NCBI GenBank assembly: GCA_020634115.1
Contig: JACKCH010000045.1
Coordinates: forward strand, 1-5,499
Origin: Anaerolineaceae bacterium
Lineage (GTDB): Bacteria > Chloroflexota > Anaerolineae > Aggregatilineales > Phototrophicaceae
Reading direction: 5' to 3'
DNA: 5,499 nucleotides
The notes beneath the pieces were generated by a model, which was given only the letters and a program-made list of their open reading frames with translations, was not told the origin of the DNA and did no database searches. Both the position numbers and the translations under genes were made by a program. Below are positions 1 to 5,117 of this stretch, piece by piece (position 1 is the stretch's first letter; each line of letters opens with the position of its first letter).

Positions 1-189
1 AGATTTCAGAATGCCAAACCCGCTGTAAGCGCTGTACTGAGTCTGGTTGCTCAACTGGCCCCTCGATATAAGCAGAAATACCCGCGATTAAAACAATATT
101 GTGAAGATCTAGAACGCTCTGTAGCTCCAATCGTAGAAGTATGGGAGCATAAATACGGCCTCTTGTATAGTCGAACTACCGAAGATTAG
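1..189 (+). CDS. C-terminal end of an unrecognised protein (5' end outside window)
   Basis: Frame 1 is open from the first base to a TAG at 187-189, giving 62 residues with no start codon in view. The fragment is mixed polar and hydrophobic and looks helical. It has a hydrophobic stretch near its start (AVSAVLSLVAQLA), a basic Tyr-rich middle (PRYKQKYPRLKQYCEDLE) and an aromatic segment (VEVWEHKYGLLY) before a polar end. I see no catalytic motif, zinc site or membrane segment, and I do not recognise the family. The composition is AT-richer than the ccm genes downstream, and 341 bp plus a separate promoter lie between it and ccmE, so it is probably not part of the cytochrome operon. Coding status rests on the uninterrupted frame and protein-like composition. 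A chance open frame of this length is possible but less likely. Confidence 0.5.
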   Translation, partial: RFQNAKPAVSAVLSLVAQLAPRYKQKYPRLKQYCEDLERSVAPIVEVWEHKYGLLYSRTTED

Positions 190-340
190 AACATATTGAT
201 AGTAATGTTGGATGTCATTTGAGCTGGAATACATACGCGCAACAGAAAGGCTCAAGTCGTCAGCTATCAGGAAAAGACATTCCAAAGCCTAGTTGATTAT
301 CCATAATTTCGTTGGTTTATCGAAAGAACGCAATAAAACT

Positions 341-357
341 GGTTTCAGTCTGAAACC
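341..357. repeat. Perfect 17-bp palindrome (operator-like or small hairpin)
   Basis: GGTTTCAG (341-348) and CTGAAACC (350-357) are exact reverse complements around one central T. As RNA this is a 7-bp stem with a 3-nt loop. No T-run follows, so it is a poor intrinsic terminator for the gene ending at 189. It lies about 115 bp upstream of the ccmE -10 box, farther than a simple repressor operator would normally be. An activator site, an operator for an unseen promoter or a dispersed repeat are all possible. Confidence 0.4.
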
Positions 358-450
358 TCTCTCCTCAAAATTTGCTCCCCCGTCAGCCTAACAATTATCA
401 CACCAGACCCGTGATAGGAGTCCTCATTATTCAGATTCAGATTAGAAATA

Positions 451-479
451 TTCAGTTTATTTCCCGCTTGCGCTATAAT
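451..479 (+). promoter_or_regulatory. Predicted sigma-70-type promoter of the ccm operon
   Basis: A perfect -10 hexamer TATAAT sits at 474-479. At 17-bp spacing the -35 position is TTCAGT (451-456), which matches TTGACA at only three of six positions, so the -35 element is weak. Transcription would start near 485-488, leaving a leader of about 45 nt before the ribosome binding site and the ATG at 531. The weak -35 overlapped by ATTCAG repeats is compatible with activator dependence, which is inference. Confidence 0.6.
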
Positions 480-513
480 GAACCCGATTGTGGTCAGCTA
501 GAAAAAAACAAAC

Positions 514-520
514 AGAGGAG
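514..520 (+). promoter_or_regulatory. Ribosome binding site that sets the ccmE start
   Basis: AGAGGAG is a strong Shine-Dalgarno match, 10 nt before the ATG at 531. With the promoter just upstream, it decides for the ATG at 531 and against the in-frame TTG at 372, which would add 53 residues encoded across promoter sequence. Confidence 0.8.
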
Positions 521-530
521 TAACATCACA

Positions 531-1064
531 ATGGCTGAAGCAACCTGGGAAAAACCGCAAAGCACCACAGAGCCTGTCCGTGCGCGCGGTAGCGAACGTC
601 TGAAATTTCTCATCGGCGGCATTTTGATCCTGGCCGCTGTGGCGTACCTGGTAATCTCCGGCACGTTATCCGGGGCGCGTTATTACATCACCATTGATGA
701 ATTGGTCAGCAACCCGGAATATGTCGGCCAGACCGTGCGTGTCGCCGGGGCGGTAGATGGTGCGACGATAAACTTTGATAGCCAGAACCTGATTATTACT
801 TTTGATGCCGCCAATGTCCCCCTGGATTATGAAAATCTGGCGACTGCACTGCACGAGGCGGTAATTGACCCCAATGGCAGCCGTTTGACCGTGCGCGTGG
901 AAGGCCAGCCGATGCCTGATCTGCTCCAGCACGAAGCGCAGGCCATTATGACCGGCACGATGGGCACGGATGGCGTGTTCCATGCTTCTGAACTGCTGCT
1001 CAAATGCCCGACTCGCTTTGAAGAAGCACAGCCTGGGCAGTCCATTGTCGAGCCGGGGGCATAG
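531..1064 (+). CDS. ccmE: CcmE-type heme chaperone, Cys variant (CxxxF)
   Basis: CcmE takes heme from the CcmABCD release complex on the outer face of the cytoplasmic membrane and carries it to the CcmF lyase. The 177-residue protein has a charged N-terminal tail, one membrane anchor (about residues 25-43, LKFLIGGILILAAVAYLVI), then a soluble beta-barrel domain (about 52-155) with the typical start YYITIDELVSNPEYVGQTVRV and end GVFHASELLLKCP. In classical CcmE the last segment reads LAKHDENY, with His binding heme covalently and Tyr four residues later as ligand. Here it is LLLKCPTRF: Cys159 replaces the His and Phe163 replaces the Tyr. The Cys form is known from some bacteria and archaea; Phe at the Tyr position is odd. 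The start is fixed by the AGAGGAG ribosome binding site. ccmF begins 9 bp after the stop, so the two genes are cotranscribed. The family call is sure; retained covalent heme binding is inference. Confidence 0.93.
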   Translation: MAEATWEKPQSTTEPVRARGSERLKFLIGGILILAAVAYLVISGTLSGARYYITIDELVSNPEYVGQTVRVAGAVDGATINFDSQNLIITFDAANVPLDYENLATALHEAVIDPNGSRLTVRVEGQPMPDLLQHEAQAIMTGTMGTDGVFHASELLLKCPTRFEEAQPGQSIVEPGA

Positions 1065-1073
1065 CAACCAATT

Positions 1074-3377
1074 ATGTTAGCCGAATTCGGTTTTGTAAGC
1101 CTGCTGCTGGCGCTGCTGGCAGCGGCCTATGCACTGGTCACGGCCATTGTTGGGGCGCGGCGGCAGTCGGAACGGATGATTCTAAGCGCCCGTAACGCGG
1201 CGCTGCTCACCTGCCCACTGTTGATCGCGGCCTCGCTGTCGTTGATGATCGCGCTCATCACCGGGGAGTATCAACTCAGTTATGTCTGGTCGGTCAGCGA
1301 CCCCAATACCCCGCTGTTCTTCCGCATTACCGCGCTGTGGGGTTCGCAAAAAGGCTCGATCCTTTTCTGGTCGACTCTGATGAGTATTTTCGCGGCGGCG
1401 GCGCTGCTGATTAACTGGCGCAGCCAGCGGCGGCTGATGCCCTATGTGATCGCCTATACGATGGCGACGCTGGGGTTCTTCCTGGTACTGAATATCTTTT
1501 ACGAAAACCCGTTTGAACGCTGGTGGCTCTATGATGGGAGTGATGTTTACTGGCAGGATTCCGGGCTGACGGACACGCAGCGTGCCGATATAGATCGTAC
1601 ACTGAACGGGCTGGGGATTGACAGCAGCGAGCAGCTTGACACGCAGATTTACGGTGTCTCCTGCTTGAAAGATAACCGCGCCACCGAGGTTCAGAGTGCT
1701 TTGCGGCTGGTTGGCGTCACGAGTTTTGTTCAGACTTCACCCAGTGGCTGTGTTGACCAGGCGGTATTCGCACCACCAACCGGGGTTTCGCCCACCGCGA
1801 CCCGGTTAGCGGAAACCGCACAGGGTCTGAACCCGCTGTTGCGGCACTTCGGCATGATTATCCACCCGCCCATGCTGTATCTGGGTTTTGTGGGTTTTGT
1901 GATTCCCTTTGCGTTTGCGATGGCGGCGCTGGCCTCTGGTGATCTTTCGACCAACTGGATTAAAGCGACCCGTCGCTGGGCGTTGGTGGCCTGGCTGTTT
2001 CTCAGCCTCGGCCTCATCCTGGGCGGGCGCTGGGCGTATGATGTGCTGGGCTGGGGAGGGTACTGGGGCTGGGACCCAGTAGAGAATGCTGCTTTCCTGC
2101 CCTGGTTGGTCGGGACAGCTTTCCTGCACAGCGTCATGATTCAGGAAAAGCGCGGGATGCTCAAAGTATGGAATATGTTCCTGGTGATCGGCACGTTCTC
2201 CGCCGTGATCTTCGGCACGTTCGCCACCCGCAGCGGCCTGATTGACAGTGTTCACAGCTTCGCCCGCAGCGAAATTGGCTTCCCGATGTTCTTCTTCTGG
2301 GCGGGCATCACCCTGGTTTCCGTCGGCCTCATCCTGTGGCGCTGGAATCGTGGTGAACTCAAAGATGAACACCGCTTCATGAACCTGTTTAGCCGGGAGA
2401 GCCTGTTCGTCCTGAATAACGTGATCTTCCTGTTGCTGTTCGTGGTGATCTTCTGGGGCAGCTTCGGCGCGCCGGTGGTTTCCGAACTGGCGCTGGATAC
2501 CAATATCACGCTGGGGACGGATTACTTCTACCAGGTGACCCCCTGGCTGTTCCTCGCGCTCTATGTCCTGATGGGTATCGCGCCGCTTTCGGCCTGGGGC
2601 GCTACGTCCCTCAGCCGCTTAGGGCGTTCCCTGATGATCCCGGCAGTGTTGACGGTGGGTTTCATGGGACTGATCTTCCTTTCCGGGATGACTCAGCCGG
2701 GCGCGCTCATCGGGTATGGTGTGGTGGCGCTGGCGGGTTTCGTGGCGATCAATGAGATTTACCGGGGCGTTCGGGCGCGTATGCGTGGTCTGGGCGAAAG
2801 CCCGATGCAGGCGGGTATTGCGCTGTTCGCCCGTAACCGGCGGCGTTATGGCGGCTATATCATCCATATCGGTGTAACGATCATCGGTATCGGCGTGATC
2901 GGTAGTACGGTGTTCCAGCAGGAAACGCAGCGCACGCTTTCGGTAGGCGAAAGTCTGGATATTGATGGCTACCAGATGACCTACCTCGGTTTTGATGGCG
3001 GCCAGATTGCGGATGATGGGCGCATCATGGATATTGCAACGGTAGCGATCAGCCGGGATAACCAGACCCTGGCGACCATTCGCCCGCGTCGGGACTTCTA
3101 CCCGGACTCGGAAGGTATGAATAGTTCGACTATCGCCGGGGCGTACAGCACCGTCGAGAATGATTTCTATGTCATCCTGGTGGACTGGGAGCCGATTACC
3201 GCTTCCAACGCTACGTTCAAAGTGTATATCAACCCGCTGGTAAACCTTGTCTGGTGGGGCGGTCTGGTGTTGATTTTAGGCACATTGATTGCTGCCTGGC
3301 CGAACGAAACCGCGCCGGTTGCGCTGCGTGAACGGCAGTTTAGCGGCAAAACAAGACGAGCGGGGGCAAAAGCATGA
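1074..3377 (+). CDS. ccmF: CcmF heme lyase subunit with an enlarged external loop
   Basis: CcmF is the polytopic membrane core of the lyase that joins heme from CcmE to the CXXCH cysteines of apocytochrome c. The 767-residue protein has about 15 hydrophobic segments from residue 5 to 742. The WWD heme-handling signature is clear at 327-344 (GWGGYWGWDPVENAAFLPW). The four family histidines are present: His264 (IIHPP), His352 (FLHSVM), His394 (SVHSFA) and His598 (IIHIG). A large hydrophilic C-terminal loop (about 614-720) precedes the last membrane segment. E. coli CcmF is about 647 residues. Most of the excess is one insertion between NPF (145-147) and GLNPLL (251-256), carrying Cys197 and Cys226. 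The start MLAEFGF matches the usual CcmF beginning; the ribosome binding site is only a weak G-run at 1055-1059, so coupling to ccmE is likely. The stop overlaps the ccmH start as ATGA. Confidence 0.97.
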   Translation: MLAEFGFVSLLLALLAAAYALVTAIVGARRQSERMILSARNAALLTCPLLIAASLSLMIALITGEYQLSYVWSVSDPNTPLFFRITALWGSQKGSILFWSTLMSIFAAAALLINWRSQRRLMPYVIAYTMATLGFFLVLNIFYENPFERWWLYDGSDVYWQDSGLTDTQRADIDRTLNGLGIDSSEQLDTQIYGVSCLKDNRATEVQSALRLVGVTSFVQTSPSGCVDQAVFAPPTGVSPTATRLAETAQGLNPLLRHFGMIIHPPMLYLGFVGFVIPFAFAMAALASGDLSTNWIKATRRWALVAWLFLSLGLILGGRWAYDVLGWGGYWGWDPVENAAFLPWLVGTAFLHSVMIQEKRGMLKVWNMFLVIGTFSAVIFGTFATRSGLIDSVHSFARSEIGFPMFFFWAGITLVSVGLILWRWNRGELKDEHRFMNLFSRESLFVLNNVIFLLLFVVIFWGSFGAPVVSELALDTNITLGTDYFYQVTPWLFLALYVLMGIAPLSAWGATSLSRLGRSLMIPAVLTVGFMGLIFLSGMTQPGALIGYGVVALAGFVAINEIYRGVRARMRGLGESPMQAGIALFARNRRRYGGYIIHIGVTIIGIGVIGSTVFQQETQRTLSVGESLDIDGYQMTYLGFDGGQIADDGRIMDIATVAISRDNQTLATIRPRRDFYPDSEGMNSSTIAGAYSTVENDFYVILVDWEPITASNATFKVYINPLVNLVWWGGLVLILGTLIAAWPNETAPVALRERQFSGKTRRAGAKA

Positions 3378-3850
3378 GACACAGATGGATAATCCTGCGC
3401 GGTGTTCTGCTGGCACTCTTTCTGCTGGTGGCGCTGCCAGCCGCCGCACAGCAACTTACTGTTACGGACGATGATGTGAACGCCATCGCCAAAAAGATGT
3501 ACTGTCCGGTGTGCGAGAACATCCCGCTGGATGTCTGCGGGACGGCGGCCTGTGAGCAGTGGCGTGGCGAAATCCGCACACAACTTGAAGAAGGCTACAC
3601 CGAAGCTGAGATCATCACCGACTTCATTAATCGCTTCGGGGAGCGTGTGGTGGGTACACCGCAAGACCCGCTCCTCAGGAGTCTATCCCTGGTGACGCCC
3701 TGGTTGATCGGGTTAGGACTGTTGGTGATTGTGCTGGTGAACTTCCGCCGCTGGCGGAGTCAAAAGACGACGATTAGCACCAGCCAGGTGGAGAGCGGCG
3801 ATGATGCCTACCGCAACCGGTTGGAAGCCGATCTGAAAGCGCGGCGCTGA
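3374..3850 (+). CDS. ccmH: CcmH thiol-disulfide protein with an extra Cys pair
   Basis: CcmH is a membrane-anchored thiol oxidoreductase of the heme lyase module; it handles the apocytochrome CXXCH thiols with CcmG. The 158 residues begin with a signal peptide or first anchor (about 6-21, ending LPAAAQQ), followed by the conserved three-helix domain. The family LRCxxC motif appears as MYCPVC (Cys44, Cys47), and the second half EEGYTEAEIITDFINRFGERVV (about 72-93) is typical. Another membrane segment (about 107-123) and a polar cytoplasmic tail follow. Unlike the E. coli protein, a second pair, Cys55 and Cys60, lies just after the motif (PLDVCGTAAC). The gene overlaps ccmF by 4 bp, and a GGGGG run at 3362-3366 may serve as ribosome binding site. 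The E. coli C-terminal TPR extension is absent, so this is the short CcmH form. Confidence 0.94.
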   Translation: MRHRWIILRGVLLALFLLVALPAAAQQLTVTDDDVNAIAKKMYCPVCENIPLDVCGTAACEQWRGEIRTQLEEGYTEAEIITDFINRFGERVVGTPQDPLLRSLSLVTPWLIGLGLLVIVLVNFRRWRSQKTTISTSQVESGDDAYRNRLEADLKARR

Positions 3851-4047
3851 TCGGGCTGTAAAGTCTGAGCTGCACTGGTTGAGGTGTGTTTGCGAAACAG
3901 ATGATGTCGTAGGGGAGGGTCTCAGACCCTCCCCTACAAAAATAGACATAGTCAACAGACGGATAGAGGTGATGGTTGCCCTATCCAGTATCAGACATTA
4001 ATCCGACCATACGCCAGTGATGGATAATTAGAGTAGAGAAAACGACG
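3851..4047 (+). other. 197-bp gap inside the ccm cluster
   Basis: No gene is supported here. It contains the 29-bp palindrome at 3909-3937 and a smaller imperfect hairpin, GGATAG (3961-3966) with CTATCC (3981-3986). A GATAAT at 4023-4028 could be a -10 box for the thioredoxin gene, but no good -35 accompanies it, so an internal promoter is only a weak possibility. The G/A-rich GAGTAGAGAA at 4031-4040 may serve as a poor ribosome binding site for the ATG at 4048. Confidence 0.5.
3909..3937. repeat. Perfect 29-bp palindrome, probable dispersed repeat
   Basis: The 14-bp arms GTAGGGGAGGGTCT (3909-3922) and AGACCCTCCCCTAC (3924-3937) are exact reverse complements around one C. As RNA this is a very stable 13-bp hairpin with a 3-nt loop. 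It is followed by AAAAA, not T's, on the + strand, so it is not a standard intrinsic terminator in either direction. From memory, GTAGGGG...CCCCTAC palindromes recur many times in some bacterial genomes, which makes a REP-like element likely. In the transcript it could protect the ccmEFH 3' end or partly separate the two halves of the cluster. Confidence 0.75.
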
Positions 4048-4632
4048 ATGACTGACGTAATCAACGAACTGGACTTTTTGCAAGAGGAAGATGCCCCTAC
4101 CGAAAAGCGGGCCGGGTTATCTCCTGGCTCGATTGTGCTGCTGATCGGGATTGTGGCGGTAGCAGCGGTGTTCGGCGTCATGCTGGCCCGCCAGAACCAG
4201 ACCCAACCGGAATCGGGCGCGGCACCCACTTTCTCGCTGACGACGTTTGACGGCACGACCTACAATCTGGCCGATTTGCGTGGTAAGGTGGTCATCATCA
4301 ACTTCTGGGCAAGCTGGTGCGGCCCGTGCCGGGTTGAAGCGCCGGATTTGCAGACGGTCTGGGAAAAGTACCAGGATCGTGGTGATGTGCTGCTCCTGGG
4401 CGTGGCTTATACCGATACGGAAGATGGGGCAAAGGCCTTTATCGCGGAATACAGCCAGACCTACCCGAACGGGATGGATTTAGGGACGCGCATTTCGGAT
4501 GCCTATAATATTCAGGGTGTGCCGGAAACCTTTGTGATTGACCAGCACGGCAATGTTGCCAAATTCTTCTACGCCCGCGTGACGGTGGATGACCTGAGCG
4601 CGGAGATTGACCGGCTGCTGGCGACAGGATGA
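4048..4632 (+). CDS. ccmG: Membrane-anchored thioredoxin of the CcmG/DsbE/ResA type
   Basis: This is a thiol-disulfide reductase that keeps apocytochrome CXXCH cysteines, directly or through CcmH, reduced for heme attachment. The 194 residues comprise an acidic cytoplasmic tail (1-25), one membrane anchor (about 28-46) and an extracytoplasmic thioredoxin fold from about 58. The active site is WASWCGPC (Cys91, Cys94), with the ResA/CcmG-type acidic residue Glu97 three residues later and the cis-proline signature GVPET at 157-161 (Pro159). FVIDQHGNVAKFFYARV (162-178) is the usual terminal strand region. The opening TFSLTTFDGTTYNLADLRGKVV is also typical of this family. It lies 197 bp after ccmH and 8 bp before the ccmI-like gene. 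CcmG and ResA cannot be cleanly separated by sequence here; the ccm context favours CcmG. The start is the first ATG giving a sensible tail, with only a weak ribosome binding site. Confidence 0.9.
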   Translation: MTDVINELDFLQEEDAPTEKRAGLSPGSIVLLIGIVAVAAVFGVMLARQNQTQPESGAAPTFSLTTFDGTTYNLADLRGKVVIINFWASWCGPCRVEAPDLQTVWEKYQDRGDVLLLGVAYTDTEDGAKAFIAEYSQTYPNGMDLGTRISDAYNIQGVPETFVIDQHGNVAKFFYARVTVDDLSAEIDRLLATG

Positions 4633-4640
4633 GAGATTAG

Positions 4641-5039
4641 ATGAGTACACAAGGCTTAATCGCTTCATTGATCGTGACAGTGCTGACGGCATTCTGGATT
4701 GCGCTGCCATTTTTCCGCCGCCAAGTAGAAACCCCTTCCGAAACGCTGTTGATTCAGAAGCAGTACGAACGCCTGGTGGTCTACTACGAACGGGTGTTGA
4801 CCAATATCCGCGACTTGGACGAAGACCACGCTACCGGCAAAATGCAGACCGCAGACTATGAGGCCGAACGTGAAAGTTGGGTGCAGCGCGGCGTTCAACT
4901 GCTGAAGGCGCTTGACCAGATTGACGAGAAGCATATCAGTGCGCCACGCGGCGGCACGGATCGCGGTCAGATAGACCGCGCCGCCGATGACGCGATTGAG
5001 GCGGCCATCTCCGCCTATAAACAGAAAAGCGCGACGTAA
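4641..5039 (+). CDS. Short CcmI N-terminal-like membrane protein
   Basis: The 132-residue protein has one N-terminal membrane segment (about 6-24), then a charged, probably helical or coiled-coil region. Residues 49-77 carry the pattern seen at the start of CcmI/CycH proteins: YERVLTNIRDLDEDHATGK followed by an acidic DYEAER, close to the family's RDLDxDxxTGKxxxxDYxxxR. In CcmI this part follows the first membrane helices, and a large TPR domain then binds the apocytochrome C-terminus; here the TPR domain is absent. A less conserved tail (about 98-132) ends with KQKSAT. It begins 8 bp after the thioredoxin gene and is followed by the operon terminator, so it is the last gene of the cluster. 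A role as assembly partner of the CcmF/CcmH lyase is inferred from context and motif. I give no symbol because half of CcmI is missing. Confidence 0.75.
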   Translation: MSTQGLIASLIVTVLTAFWIALPFFRRQVETPSETLLIQKQYERLVVYYERVLTNIRDLDEDHATGKMQTADYEAERESWVQRGVQLLKALDQIDEKHISAPRGGTDRGQIDRAADDAIEAAISAYKQKSAT

Positions 5040-5087
5040 TCTAGGTGTTGAAAAATCGAGAAGGGTGTCATAATCCTGAACATTTCG

Positions 5088-5116
5088 GGAGCGCACGTTG
5101 GCGCTCCTGTTTTGTT
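5088..5116 (+). terminator. Rho-independent terminator of the ccm cluster
   Basis: GGAGCGC (5088-5094) pairs exactly with GCGCTCC (5101-5107) across a 6-nt loop, and TGTTTTGTT follows at 5108-5116. It begins 48 bp after the ccmI-like stop. The opposite strand has no T-run after the hairpin, so it is mainly a + strand terminator, although it lies just past the end of the convergent kinase gene. Confidence 0.85.
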
Positions 5117-5117
5117 A

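Larger units (their letters stand above)
190..530 (+). other. AT-rich intergenic region upstream of ccmE
   Basis: I find no convincing gene on either strand here. A reading frame continuous with ccmE can be opened from a TTG at 372, but it runs across the promoter and ribosome binding site and is rejected as coding. The region holds a 17-bp palindrome at 341-357, three copies of ATTCAG between 429 and 455, the -10 box at 474-479 and the Shine-Dalgarno sequence at 514-520. Nothing resembling a tRNA or a known riboswitch is visible. The base composition is clearly more AT-rich than the ccm genes. Confidence 0.6.

Noticed and set aside
372..530. N-terminal extension of ccmE by 53 residues from a TTG start
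   Set aside because: It would run across the TATAAT promoter and the AGAGGAG ribosome binding site, and the added residues do not resemble CcmE; the ATG at 531 gives a normal-length protein.
1054..1060. Shared CGGGGGC before ccmF (1054-1060) and ccmH (3361-3367) as a regulatory repeat
   Set aside because: Both lie within the ends of the preceding coding regions and are explained by Gly/Ala codons; at most they serve as weak ribosome binding sites.
666..1067. 133-codon open frame on the - strand inside ccmE
   Set aside because: It is fully antisense to a well-supported CcmE coding region and shows no domain or start signal.
1806..2372. Long 188-codon open frame on the - strand inside ccmF
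   Set aside because: The opposite strand encodes the WWD domain and conserved histidines of CcmF; the antisense product has no recognisable features and is a by-product of GC-rich codons.
3289..3474. 61-codon + strand open frame across the ccmF/ccmH junction
   Set aside because: It is out of frame with two clear genes that overlap by ATGA, and has no ribosome binding site or domain; the junction needs no extra gene.
3909..3942. Palindrome as an intrinsic terminator after ccmH
   Set aside because: The hairpin is followed by A's on the + strand, and on the - strand the T-run comes before rather than after the hairpin.
3713..3955. 80-codon open frame on the - strand across the ccmH 3' end and the palindrome
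   Set aside because: It is antisense to ccmH and takes part of its sequence from the palindromic repeat (VGEGLRPSPT), a peptide I recall as a typical product of mis-annotated repeats.
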